Source: Bin5 sp963662575 (GTDB lineage Bacteria > Chloroflexota > Anaerolineae > Caldilineales > Caldilineaceae). From it: a stretch of 64,000 nucleotides of DNA. Positions 8,836 to 17,402 of the stretch are shown here, one piece after another. The notes below the pieces were generated by a model. That model was not told where the DNA came from, did no database searches, and was given only the letters and a program-made list of their open reading frames with translations. The position numbers and the translations under genes were made by a program. The stretch is taken from the NCBI GenBank assembly GCA_963662575.1, contig OY759723.1:4154001-4218000 (forward strand), in the 5' to 3' direction. Positions within the stretch are counted from its first letter, which is position 1. The number at the start of each line of letters is the position of its first letter.

Positions 8836-9963
8836 ATGAAAATCGTCGAAGTAGAGACCATCGTAGTGAGGAACATCCCTCCTTTTCGCGGGGGGAGCTT
8901 GTGGCTGTTTGTGCTACTGAAAACGGATGAAGGCATCGTCGGATTGGGGGAGAGGCCATCGGGGAATGCGAAGAATCTGGACGCCCAGATCAGGTTAATC
9001 GAGGACCTGGGGGAACAGTTCGTGGTCGGAACCAACCCCTTTGACGTCGAGAAGTTGTGGCAGACAATGTTTGCCTCGCGACACGACTACCGCAATCCCG
9101 GCTTGGATATGACACCGGCGATAAGCGCAATAGAAATGGCCTGTTGGGACATCATTGGCAAGGCACTGGGGCAGCCCATCTACAACCTGCTGGGCGGGCG
9201 CTTCCATGAGAAGCTGCGCGCCTACGCCTATATGCCGACCGAGGGCATCTGGGAGAACCCGGAAAAGGCTGGCGAAATTGCCATCAAACTGGTTGAAGAG
9301 GGAAACACGGCGTGCAAATTCGATCCCTTCCAGCCAATTTTCCCAAATCCGCAGGACTATCCTTTGAAGATGATTCGGCATGTCGCCAAGATCTTTCAGT
9401 GTATACGGGACGCGGTGGGCGATGAACTGGAGATAGGAATCGGTACGCACGGACAGTTCAGCACGGCCGGGGCAATCCGCGTTGCCAAGATACTGGAGGA
9501 GTTCGACCCGTTCTGGTTCGAGGAACCGGTGCCGCCGGAAAATATTGACGAGATGGCGCGCGTTGCCGCGCATACCAGCATTCCGATCGCGACGGGCGAG
9601 AGGTTGGTCACGAAGTTTGAGTTTGCTGAGCTGCTCAGGAAGCAGGCGGCGCAGATAATTCAGTTGGACGTCGGGCAGTGCGGAGGCATCCTTGAATCGA
9701 AGAAGATCGCCGGTATTGCTGAGGCGCATTACGCGATGATCGCCCCCCACATGTATTGCGGGCCGGTGGCGGCGGCGGCGGCCGTGCAACTTGATACATG
9801 TTCGCCCAATTTCCTGATCCAGGAGTACAACGGGGGCGGTCTGCACCAGGAGCTATTCAAGGAGCCGATTGTATTTGAGAATGGATACATCGTCCCGCCG
9901 AGCGGGCCTGGGCTGGGGGTGGAATTGGACGAGGCGGTTGTGAAGAGGCAGTCTCTGAATTGA
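8836..9963 (+). CDS. Enolase-superfamily enzyme (mandelate racemase/muconate lactonizing type)
   Basis: This 375-residue protein has the N-terminal capping domain (about 1-125) and C-terminal barrel of the mandelate racemase group, whose members dehydrate or cyclo-isomerise sugar acids with Mg. Visible active-site segments are CKFDP near Lys161, GTHGQF at 203-208, FEEPVPPEN around 230 and GERL around 255. In many sugar-acid dehydratases the residue two before the His-Gly pair is an acidic metal ligand; here it is Gly203. The two Glu ligands (EEP and GERL) are kept. The gene follows GH4, supporting a role in acid-sugar catabolism. An insertion sequence begins 3 bases after its stop codon, and the target duplication covers the last bases of the gene. 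Confidence 0.88.
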   Translation: MKIVEVETIVVRNIPPFRGGSLWLFVLLKTDEGIVGLGERPSGNAKNLDAQIRLIEDLGEQFVVGTNPFDVEKLWQTMFASRHDYRNPGLDMTPAISAIEMACWDIIGKALGQPIYNLLGGRFHEKLRAYAYMPTEGIWENPEKAGEIAIKLVEEGNTACKFDPFQPIFPNPQDYPLKMIRHVAKIFQCIRDAVGDELEIGIGTHGQFSTAGAIRVAKILEEFDPFWFEEPVPPENIDEMARVAAHTSIPIATGERLVTKFEFAELLRKQAAQIIQLDVGQCGGILESKKIAGIAEAHYAMIAPHMYCGPVAAAAAVQLDTCSPNFLIQEYNGGGLHQELFKEPIVFENGYIVPPSGPGLGVELDEAVVKRQSLN

Positions 9964-11345
9964 AGGTAACTACTAAGCCGTATGCAGAGCCTGTCTTGAC
10001 CAGCCTGTTTTGACCAGCCCTTCATCCCCGCCGCCGTTCAGGCCCTCTCATCGTGTATTTGCTGGCAGCCGCCACTTTGGATGAGCCGCACAGCTGGAAT
10101 AACGCCGAACGGTGGGTGAGGGATGGTTTTGGACGGGGGCGTTGCGGGGGCGGAGCCCCTGCACAAGGGAGGGCCGAAGGCCCGACCGCCCATATGCAAA
10201 GAGAAATAGGACTTTCGCTAGGAGGACAGGATCCTGTAAGCTTGAGACATGATTACGAAACAGAAGTATGTCGAATACCTTGTCAGCACGCCGATCAACT
10301 ACACCTGTACCAATCTGGCTGAACATCTGGAAGGCATGAGCCACGATGGAGTCAGCGATTTTCTGAAACGGGAGCGACTCACAGCCAGCCATCTGTGGGA
10401 ACTGGTGGCAGGACAGATCGAAGACAGCCCAGACGCTTACCTGATTATTGACGACAGTGTGCAAGACAAACGCTACTCACGGTCAATCGAGATGGTAAAG
10501 CTGCAGTACAGTGGCGCTGAAGGTGGTCTGGTGCGCGGCATCGCAGTCGTGAACCTGATTCATACCAGTGGTGAAGACGGCGACTATTATCCGATTGATT
10601 TCCGCATATACGCCAAAGAAGCGGATGGCAAGACAAAGAACGACCATTTTCAAGAGCTGCTGCTGCGAGCGGTTGGCGCCAAACAGATACAGGCCAAGAC
10701 TGTGCTTTTTGATAGTTGGTATGGCTCCTGGCAGAACTTGAAGCTGGTTCACCGTCTGGGATTGACCTTTTACACCACACTGAAAGCCAACCGCATGGTC
10801 AGTCTGAGCGCAGAAGATGGCTATATCCATCTCGATGCGATCGATTGGAACGACGAACGGCTTACGCATGGCATCATTGTCAAGCTCAAGAAAGTGCCTT
10901 TCAAAGTGAGATTGTTCAAGGTAGTTGCCATAAACGGCGACATTGACTGGGTCATCACCAATGATCTGGATGAGACCGTGATCACGCAAGTCGCTCAAAA
11001 CGCGAACGAGTTGCGCTGGCAGATCGAAGAATTTCATCGCGAATTGAAGCAGCTAACAGGCTCCGCCAAATGCCAATGTCGCAAAGCTCGTTCTCAGCGC
11101 AATCACCTCGCTTGCTGTTACCATGCTTGGCTGTCCCTGAAGGTCCACGCCTCCTTGCTCAACAAAACCATCTATCGCGTGCATACTGACCTCTTCAGCA
11201 ATTATCTGCGAAACCAACTTCGCAGCCCGACTATCCCTGCTTTCCAGCCAGCTTAGCGAAAGTCCTAAGAAAGTATCGAGAAGTGAGTAAAACACCTGAC
11301 ACGCTTGAGTCAGGGGTGGCATTGGCTGAGTAGTTACAATTGAAG
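9958..11345. mobile_element. Complete insertion sequence, IS4-like, with 8-bp target duplication
   Basis: The element spans 9966-11337 (1372 bp). It begins with GTAACTACTAAGCC and ends with GGCTGAGTAGTTAC, inverted repeats matching at 13 of 14 positions. Both sides carry the identical 8-base duplication AATTGAAG (9958-9965 and 11338-11345). A leader of about 280 bases precedes the transposase gene. It contains GC-rich hairpins, including GGGCC-GAA-GGCCC around 10170, and is shared with the transposase-less relatives at 12368-12655, 16775-17354 and 42595-42800. The element looks intact and is the likely source of the transposase for those relatives. Confidence 0.9.
10249..11256 (+). CDS. IS4-like DDE transposase
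   Basis: This 335-residue transposase cuts and joins the element ends. The DDE triad can be placed at Asp68 or Asp69 (LIIDDS), Asp155 (VLFDSWYG) and Glu260. The last lies in R-x3-E-x6-K (RWQIEEFHRELK), the IS4-type signature, except that the usual Tyr three residues before the Arg is Asn. The frame is uninterrupted, so the enzyme may be active. The 8-bp duplication fits some IS4 subgroups better than IS701, which normally duplicates 4 bp. The exact family would need a database search. Confidence 0.85.
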   Translation: MITKQKYVEYLVSTPINYTCTNLAEHLEGMSHDGVSDFLKRERLTASHLWELVAGQIEDSPDAYLIIDDSVQDKRYSRSIEMVKLQYSGAEGGLVRGIAVVNLIHTSGEDGDYYPIDFRIYAKEADGKTKNDHFQELLLRAVGAKQIQAKTVLFDSWYGSWQNLKLVHRLGLTFYTTLKANRMVSLSAEDGYIHLDAIDWNDERLTHGIIVKLKKVPFKVRLFKVVAINGDIDWVITNDLDETVITQVAQNANELRWQIEEFHRELKQLTGSAKCQCRKARSQRNHLACCYHAWLSLKVHASLLNKTIYRVHTDLFSNYLRNQLRSPTIPAFQPA

Positions 11346-11503
11346 TAGAAACGTTGCGTATGGCTAAGCGTGTTCGCGCGTACAGGTCTAATGGGAAGGG
11401 GATCCGAGAGACTATGCGCGTGCGCTATCACGCGATTTGAGAAGGGCGAACGAGACATTGACTCTTTCGTCATGCTACTCTTTCATTTGGAGCAGGTGCA
11501 ATT

Positions 11504-12334
11504 ATGGGGAGATTGGAAGGGAAGGTTGCGCTGGTAACGGGGGCCGGGCGGGGGCACGGAGAGGCGGTAGCGGTACGTTTTGCCGAGGAGGGGGCCGCGG
11601 TTGCGGTCTGCGACATAATTCCGGTCGACGAATTGGAAAGCGGTGTTGGTGACCGCATTCGCGCGGCGGGCGGGGAAGCACTCTGCTGCCAGACAGACGT
11701 TTCGCAGGAGGAGCAGGTCCGGCAATTGGTAGAACGGACGCTTGACGGCTTGGGTACGATCGACATTTTGGTCAATGTGGTGGGCATTGCCGGCCCCACC
11801 GAGGATGTTTGGAATATGAGCCTGGCGGAGTGGCGGGAAACGCTGGCCGTCAATTTGGATTCGGCGTTTCTCGGCTGCAAGTATGCACTGCCGGAGATGA
11901 TCCGCAAACAGAATGGCCGCATTATCAACTTCAGCTCGGGCACGGGTAAACAGCCTCTGTCTCACCGGACGCCGTATGCCACTTCGAAAATGGGCATTCT
12001 TGGATTCACGCGTACGCTGGCGGCCGACGTGGGAAGGTACAACATCACGGTCAACGCTATTTGCCCCGGTTCCCATGAGGAGCGCGGCGTCGAGCTGGCG
12101 AGAGGTCGGGCCGAGTACCGCGGGGAACCATTCGATGAGGAAGCGGTACGAAATAATTACCGGCAGCCGCGCCCAAACGCGGTAATGGCAGGAAGGTGGT
12201 GCGCGGATGAAGGGTATGTTGAAAAGGGGGCCGGTTCGGAGGACGCGGCAGCGATTGCCGTCTTCCTGGCATCGGATGATGGCGCCAACCTGACCGGTCA
12301 GGATATTAACTCGGGGGGCGTGGTTATGTGGTGA
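11504..12334 (+). CDS. Short-chain dehydrogenase/reductase
   Basis: This 276-residue SDR would oxidise or reduce an alcohol or ketone with NAD(P). The cofactor motif TGAGRGHG is at residues 12-19 (a variant of TGxxxGIG). The active site is visible as Ser in NFSSGTG and YATSK (Y-x3-K) near residue 159-163. The usual NNAG motif is VNVVG here. The C-terminus has the family ending with 'DGANLTGQDINSGG'. The gene sits alone between the insertion sequence ending at 11337 and its transposase-less relative starting at 12368, so it is bracketed by two elements with the same ends. Its substrate is unknown. Confidence 0.9.
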   Translation: MGRLEGKVALVTGAGRGHGEAVAVRFAEEGAAVAVCDIIPVDELESGVGDRIRAAGGEALCCQTDVSQEEQVRQLVERTLDGLGTIDILVNVVGIAGPTEDVWNMSLAEWRETLAVNLDSAFLGCKYALPEMIRKQNGRIINFSSGTGKQPLSHRTPYATSKMGILGFTRTLAADVGRYNITVNAICPGSHEERGVELARGRAEYRGEPFDEEAVRNNYRQPRPNAVMAGRWCADEGYVEKGAGSEDAAAIAVFLASDDGANLTGQDINSGGVVMW

Positions 12335-12359
12335 TGGGCAAAGCGTGTTGCCTTTTCTT

Positions 12360-12663
12360 ATTTCGAGGTAACTACTAAGCCATATAAAGCGCCTTTCTTG
12401 ATTGGCTCGTCATCCTTGCCACCATACAGGCTATCTCCTTACGTATTCGGTTGGCAGCGGCCAGGTTGGTGGAGCCGCACTGCTAGTATGAAGGCGTACG
12501 GTTGGTGAGGCGAGGTTTTGGACGGGGGCGTTGCGGGGGCAGAGCCCCTGCACAAGGGAGGGCCGAAGGCCCGACCGCCCATATGCAAAGAGAAAGTATA
12601 GAGGAGTGAGGAAAGAGAAAACATTGATGGGAATTGGCGATGGATGAGTAGTTGCATTTCGAG
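12360..12663. mobile_element. Transposase-less relative of the IS (MITE-like), copy 2
   Basis: The element spans 12368-12655 (288 bp). It begins with the same GTAACTACTAAGCC as the insertion sequence and ends with GGATGAGTAGTTGC. It is flanked by identical ATTTCGAG duplications (12360-12367 and 12656-12663). From 12500 to 12595 it is nearly identical to the leader of the insertion sequence at 10120-10210, including the GC-rich hairpins and the CATATGCAAAGAGAAA tail. It then goes straight to the right end without a transposase. It was presumably moved by the transposase at 10249 or a relative. Confidence 0.9.
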
Positions 12664-12796
12664 GAAGATTCTGACCAGACGCCAGCATAGCAGGTTCTGA
12701 AAGCCAGCGATTGTGGACGGAATCGCAGAGCAGCAAGAATTTGGCAGACGGTAGATAAATGGCGCTGGCGCGAGAAAAGAAGGATAAGACTGAGCG

Positions 12797-15610
12797 ATGT
12801 CGAACAATAAATCCGAGTCTGGACAGCCCAGGCGGAAGTTCCAACTGGAGTGGAATCGCGGCGGTATCAGCAGTCTCAAACTACTGGACGATGTCTACGA
12901 TACCGAATACATAACGCCGGGCGAGACACTGGGCGAGGTGTTGGTCGGTCTGCGAATTGGCGGCGGTGGATGGCGATCGACAACGTCCTTTGCTTCGGGC
13001 GACATTCGCAAGGTAGAAGACGATGGGCGGGGATCGCGTAGATACATTTACAGCGGCAAAGGGCAGCTGCTGCATGGTCTGCGCGGGCTGGGACTGGTAG
13101 AGCAGTTCAGTCTGGAGGAGAATAGCCTCGTGTGGCGGCTGGCGTTTCGCAACGAAACTGACCAGTCAGTAGAGATTGGCGACATCGGGCTGCCGCTGCC
13201 ATTCAATAGGCGGTTTGTGCGGGACAATCTGGCCAACTACACGCAGGTTGTTGCCCGCCACAGCTTCATCTCGGGCCATGGGTCGTTTCTTTTCTGGCAG
13301 CGTCCCAATGGCGTAGGTCCCTACCTTGTGATGACGCCGATGGAGGGAACGAAGCTGGAGTATTATGAAGAGATTGACCCCCACCCTGCCACGACCAGTG
13401 TTCCCTACCGGGTCTATATTCATTCGGCGCTTAGCGGCGGCAATGAAACACGGGGTACGTGGCGGCAGCCGCATACCTCTGTCACGCTTACGCCAAGAGG
13501 CACGGCGGGCGATCAGGCTGCCTATGGTTTTCGCTTGCAGTGGGCGGAAGACTACGAAGGCGTACGGGAAGCGCTCTATGAGCAGGGCCTGTTCGATGTA
13601 CATGTAGTGCCGGGTATGACAGTTCCGGTCGACCTCAACGCGTCATTCTCGATCCGGACGCGGCATCGCAACTACACGCTGTCGGCAGAATATCCTGACG
13701 AGACCCGGATTGAACAGGTGGGAAAAACGGATGGAGATGCGCATCGATATCAGGTCCACTTTGACCGTCTGGGCGAGAATCTGTTGACTGTGAACTACGG
13801 TGATGACGCGTATATGAATCTTGAGTTTTTTGTCACCGAGCCGCTGGAGACTCTGATCAAGAAACGGACCGCATTTCTGGTGGACAAGCAGCAGCACAGG
13901 GGGACGGGAAAGTGGTACGAGGGGCTGTTCTCAGTGTGGGACATGCGAGAGGCGGTCCTGCGAGGACCAGAGAATACAGGCGGCTTCGATGGCTGGTATG
14001 GCTATACGTTGACTTGCGACGACACGGCTCTGCCGAAAGCGCCATTCATTGCGGCCAAGAATGTGCATTTTCCTGAGCAGAAGGAGATTGATGCGGTCGA
14101 GTACTATATAGAAGAGTTTGTATGGGGCGGCCTGCAGCGTACGGACGAGGAGAAACCTTATCCATACTTTATCTATGGCGTGCCCAACTGGTATGAGAAC
14201 CGGCACAGTGAACACGGCTTTGGATCCAAAGGTGAAGGGCTGGAACACATTTGGCGCAGCTATGACTACCCTCACGTAATCATGCTCTATTTCCACATGT
14301 ACCAGATTGCCAAGCTCTACCCTGGGTCGACTCGCTATCTGGACAGCGCGGGATATCTGGAGAGAGCGTTTGGGACTGCTGAGGCGCACTTCCGGCTGGC
14401 AGGGACGGGAGATATCCCTCACGGTGGACGAGGGTACTGGGCTTATCGACTTGGCCTGTACAATGAGATGCTGATAGTCGATCTGATCGATGCACTGGCT
14501 GACGAGGGATGGAAGGAGCGGTCCGACTGGCTGCGAGGAGAGTGGGAGAAGAAGGTCAAGTATTTCGTGTACGACGATCCTTATCCTTTTGATTCCGAGT
14601 ATCCCTTTGACACGACGGCCTTTGAGACCACCCATGCCGTGGCCAAGTACGGTCTGACGCGGAAGGTGGAGCCGGATACACGGCTTTGGTATGACAAGTA
14701 CAGGGACCAGTGGTATGAGCATCCTGACGTCAGCCGCGCCGACTTTGAGGAGTTTCTGGTCAAGCAACTTGACGCCAACATTGCATTGCGCGGCTGGCTG
14801 GAGCCTTCTTACACGCTTCTGGGAGGAGACAATCGCGGAGGCGACTCATCGCGCTACGGGCTGAGCTACATGTCGCAGCTGGGCGGCTGGGCGATAGTGG
14901 ATTATGCGCTCTATTTCGCAGAGGATCCATTTCGCTACCTGCGGTTGGGATATGCCTCTTACCTCAGCTCCTGGTGTCTGATGAACACTGGCACAGCCGA
15001 CACAGACTACGGGTATTGGTTTCCCGGCAAGGAGAATGACGGCGCGTCGGGCTGGGCGATTACGCCGGAAAAGTACAGCGGCATGTGGATCAGGCAGGAC
15101 AATGGCAGAGGCAGCTGGCCCTATGACGGCGAGATTGAGTTGGGTTACGGGGCAGGGCTGCGTACAGCGGCTACCATTGTGGCGGATGACCCGATTTTCG
15201 GCTGGTTTGCCTATGGCGGGCGGCTTGACGTGTGCGAAGATGCGTATGAAGTGAGGCCGCAGGACGGACTACGTCAGCGATTTCATCTGGTTGGCCGAGA
15301 GGCGAGAGTGCACATGCTGCTGGAAAGGGACGGCTTTGCTGCTGACCAGCCAATACGTGTAAGTAGCTCGCTTGCTGGGCCTATTGAAGCTGCGCGGCAG
15401 AGCCCAGAGATAGAGTTTCACCTGGAGAACCGAAGCGGCGACCGGCACCAAACGATTCTAAGGCTGCTTGGATTGAAACCGGGAAGATACGCAGTGCGCG
15501 TAGGCGGTGAACAGATAGGCGAATTCGATGCGATAGAGACGGAGTGGTGCAACGTGAACCTGGCAGTGGGGCGCCAGAATGTCGTAGAGGTGCAGATAGA
15601 GCTTGCGTAA
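12797..15610 (+). CDS. Large cytoplasmic glycoside-hydrolase-like protein, possibly DUF5695
   Basis: This 937-residue protein has no signal peptide. The N-terminal third looks like beta-sandwich sequence rich in aromatic residues. The central part (about 480-800) has repeated helical segments with Tyr, Trp and acidic residues such as YPHVIMLYFHMYQIAKLYPG and RGYWAYRLGLYNEML, typical of (alpha/alpha)6-barrel glycosidases and lyases. A short beta-rich tail follows. I recall the composition as resembling the DUF5695 family, but I cannot confirm this. The nearby sugar transporter and GH4 enzyme make a carbohydrate-active role likely, by context only. The start ATG at 12797 has only a weak ribosome site. 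Confidence 0.6.
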   Translation: MSNNKSESGQPRRKFQLEWNRGGISSLKLLDDVYDTEYITPGETLGEVLVGLRIGGGGWRSTTSFASGDIRKVEDDGRGSRRYIYSGKGQLLHGLRGLGLVEQFSLEENSLVWRLAFRNETDQSVEIGDIGLPLPFNRRFVRDNLANYTQVVARHSFISGHGSFLFWQRPNGVGPYLVMTPMEGTKLEYYEEIDPHPATTSVPYRVYIHSALSGGNETRGTWRQPHTSVTLTPRGTAGDQAAYGFRLQWAEDYEGVREALYEQGLFDVHVVPGMTVPVDLNASFSIRTRHRNYTLSAEYPDETRIEQVGKTDGDAHRYQVHFDRLGENLLTVNYGDDAYMNLEFFVTEPLETLIKKRTAFLVDKQQHRGTGKWYEGLFSVWDMREAVLRGPENTGGFDGWYGYTLTCDDTALPKAPFIAAKNVHFPEQKEIDAVEYYIEEFVWGGLQRTDEEKPYPYFIYGVPNWYENRHSEHGFGSKGEGLEHIWRSYDYPHVIMLYFHMYQIAKLYPGSTRYLDSAGYLERAFGTAEAHFRLAGTGDIPHGGRGYWAYRLGLYNEMLIVDLIDALADEGWKERSDWLRGEWEKKVKYFVYDDPYPFDSEYPFDTTAFETTHAVAKYGLTRKVEPDTRLWYDKYRDQWYEHPDVSRADFEEFLVKQLDANIALRGWLEPSYTLLGGDNRGGDSSRYGLSYMSQLGGWAIVDYALYFAEDPFRYLRLGYASYLSSWCLMNTGTADTDYGYWFPGKENDGASGWAITPEKYSGMWIRQDNGRGSWPYDGEIELGYGAGLRTAATIVADDPIFGWFAYGGRLDVCEDAYEVRPQDGLRQRFHLVGREARVHMLLERDGFAADQPIRVSSSLAGPIEAARQSPEIEFHLENRSGDRHQTILRLLGLKPGRYAVRVGGEQIGEFDAIETEWCNVNLAVGRQNVVEVQIELA

Positions 15611-15660
15611 GGCCTGAAATGCGTTCCTTAGAAAGCGGCACAGAACGTCAACGGAACTCG

Positions 15661-16134
15661 CTAATCACTTTGCTCGGCGGCGTCGCCATTGATCAGGTCT
15701 GCCCAATGGCAGGAAGACCACTTGTCATACGCGTTTTTCAGCGAATCCACCACCATTTCACGTGTCTGGTCGTCGTCATAGAACTTACCCTTTGCCATGA
15801 ACGCGGTCAGCGTCTTGAGCCTCTTCAAGCATTGCCGCCTGGCCTGCTCCCCGATCTGTTCAGCCGACTTCTCGCGGCCTATCGTTTTTGAGGCAATACT
15901 TTTCTGCGATGTGCTGACTGGCGATTCACCTGTTGTTTCCCCTATCCGCCGGCGGAATTGCTCGACCCAAGGGTCCGGTGGAATCCCCTGTTCCATAATC
16001 GTATTGGCGTCGTCGAGCCTCTCTTTGTACTGCTCAATGACCCGACCGCTGATTCTCTGAAGTGAGAGGGTAATGAGCGCGAGAACGATGCCGATTACAC
16101 AGGCGAAGAGTATGACGGCGAGCAGTAAAGGCAC
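15661..16134 (-). CDS. Small membrane-anchored protein of unknown function
   Basis: I place the start at a GTG (16132-16134) preceded by AGGGAA, giving 157 residues. A longer frame reaches an ATG at 16269, but those extra codons run into a repeated mobile element (16223-16462) and are unlikely to be native. The protein begins with a strongly hydrophobic segment (PLLLAVILFACVIGIVLALI), which should anchor it in the membrane. A charged helical segment (SLQRISGRVIEQYKERLDD) follows, then a soluble tail with two Cys. The family is not recognised. It is convergent with the 937-residue gene, with the stops 50 bases apart. Confidence 0.55.
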   Translation of the reverse strand: MPLLLAVILFACVIGIVLALITLSLQRISGRVIEQYKERLDDANTIMEQGIPPDPWVEQFRRRIGETTGESPVSTSQKSIASKTIGREKSAEQIGEQARRQCLKRLKTLTAFMAKGKFYDDDQTREMVVDSLKNAYDKWSSCHWADLINGDAAEQSD

Positions 16135-16214
16135 TTCACGTTCCCTAAATGGCTGAAGGTTGGGTCTTATCTCAATGACTATACCACGAAACCTTGTACA
16201 CTGCCGGATGTAGG

Positions 16215-16470
16215 AATTGCAGGGGTGCAGTCCACATTTGGGGCAGGAAAAGTAGGGAGGGGAAGTCATGCCGGCGGTGGCTGAAATTGTTTACCGGCTT
16301 AGGGGGAGGAAAAGGGCAGGCACAAGGCCTGCCCCTACCCTTCGCTGATTGGTGGGCAGAGGGCAGGCACAAGGCCTGCCCCTACCTTCCTTTGAGTGGG
16401 CGGCGATGGCTCCGTTGCTAGAGTCGGGATAGGAATTTGTATCCTCATTTTGGACCGCACCCTATTGCAG
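16215..16470. mobile_element. Small non-autonomous TIR element, hairpin family, copy B
   Basis: The element at 16223-16462 (240 bp) starts GGGTGCAGTCCA and ends TGGACCGCACCC, inverted repeats matching 11 of 12. It is flanked by AATTGCAG and TATTGCAG (7 of 8). It matches copy A at 484-771 over most of its length. It carries two perfect GGGCAGGC-ACAAG-GCCTGCCC hairpins at 16314-16334 and 16361-16381. The family ends are unrelated to those of the IS at 9966. Confidence 0.8.
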
Positions 16471-16475
16471 TTGGA

Positions 16476-17369
16476 GTTGCTACTCAGCCGCGGTCAGTAT
16501 GCTACCCGGAATGAAGCAGGGGTAGGTTTATTCTCTCTTTTCACCCCTCATTACCCTCTTCTTGCTTCTGGGCGGTCGGGCCTTCGGCCTTTCCCTTTTG
16601 CGCGGGGACACTCGCCGCGGTGCCTCCTCCAAAAACGAGCCTCACTCACCTTAAAGCTCAATTCCAGAAGTGCGGCTCAAGAAAGTGGCGGATGCCAACC
16701 GAATGCACATTGGGATAGCCTGAATGGAGGCGTTGACGAAGGACTGGTCATGGCAGCCACTTTCTTCGGCAGAGGTAACTACTAAGCCATAACCGGTGTG
16801 CAATCTCACTGAATCAGGATTTGCAGGATTGTTGTCGCTCGTTATTGACGCGGTTCGCGCCACCGGCGGTGCTTGTGCGGCCCAACCTCTGTCAGGCCAG
16901 GTTAACGCTCGATCGCGGTTATGTTCTGGGGTCAGGCGAAGCCCTTTTGGGTGGCGGCGACAGGTTGCTGAAGCCGCACGGCTGGTATGATGACGAACGG
17001 TGGGACTGCAGTGGTCGGTGGATAGTGGTCAGTGGCTGGAGACAAGTGCGGCGCTGGCGGGAGGGGTTTTGGAGGGGGGCGTTGCGGGGGGTGTCCCCCC
17101 GCACAAGGGAGGGCCGTAGGCCCGACCGTCAAAAAAGGGCGTAGCCCCTGGCGGCGGAGGGGGTTTGCCGACGACAGCCCTGAGCCGCCTTAGCGGCGAA
17201 GGGTGCGCAGGCCCGCCTTAGCGGGCCGGAGCCGCCGGAGGGCGTCTGCGCCCGTAGCCGTCCATACGCGAAATAGGGCGCAAGGGAGAAACCCTGTGCG
17301 CCAGTGTGCGGCTGTTGTGCATGGCGGCCAAATCAGTTGTGGCTGAGTAGTTACCGGCAGAGTAGTAAC
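16476..17369. mobile_element. Degenerate inverted IS relative, copy 4, split by a later insertion
   Basis: The left end GTTGCTACTCAGCC (16476-16489) matches the IS right end at 12 of 14 in reverse orientation. The body to 16774, read on the minus strand, follows the shared leader sequence, including the GGCCGAAGGCC hairpin and the TTGAGCCGCACT segment. The other end is interrupted. Removing the insertion at 16775-17354 and one CGGCAGAG copy joins GGCAGAG to TAGTAAC (17363-17369), restoring an end matching 11 of 14. The flanks CAGTTGGA and CAGTTGCA are an imperfect duplication if one base of slip is allowed. It is the older element. Confidence 0.65.
16767..17362. mobile_element. Transposase-less relative of the IS (MITE-like), copy 3
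   Basis: The element spans 16775-17354 (580 bp), with GTAACTACTAAGCC on the left and GGCTGAGTAGTTAC on the right, exactly the ends of the insertion sequence at 9966-11337. Identical CGGCAGAG duplications flank it (16767-16774 and 17355-17362). The interior keeps the 'gcacaagggagggcc' segment of the leader. It also carries about 250 bases of further GC-rich inverted repeats, such as GGCCCGCCTTAGCGGGCC around 17210-17228. It contains no credible gene. It landed inside the terminal repeat of copy 4. Confidence 0.88.
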
Positions 17370-17402
17370 AGTTGCAAAATATAAAGCCATTTTTTTGGCT
17401 GG

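Noticed and set aside
10249..11256. Assignment of the IS to the IS701 family
   Set aside because: The sequence has an IS4-like R-x3-E-x6-K motif and an 8-base duplication, while IS701 elements usually make 4-base duplications.
16135..16269. N-terminal extension of the small membrane protein gene to an ATG at 16269
   Set aside because: The extra codons run into the repeated element at 16223-16462; a GTG at 16134 with AGGGAA upstream is more likely.
17143..17280. Possible structured RNA in the GC-rich hairpins of the 16775-17354 element
   Set aside because: The inverted repeats are typical of the non-autonomous elements, and no known RNA family pattern is seen.
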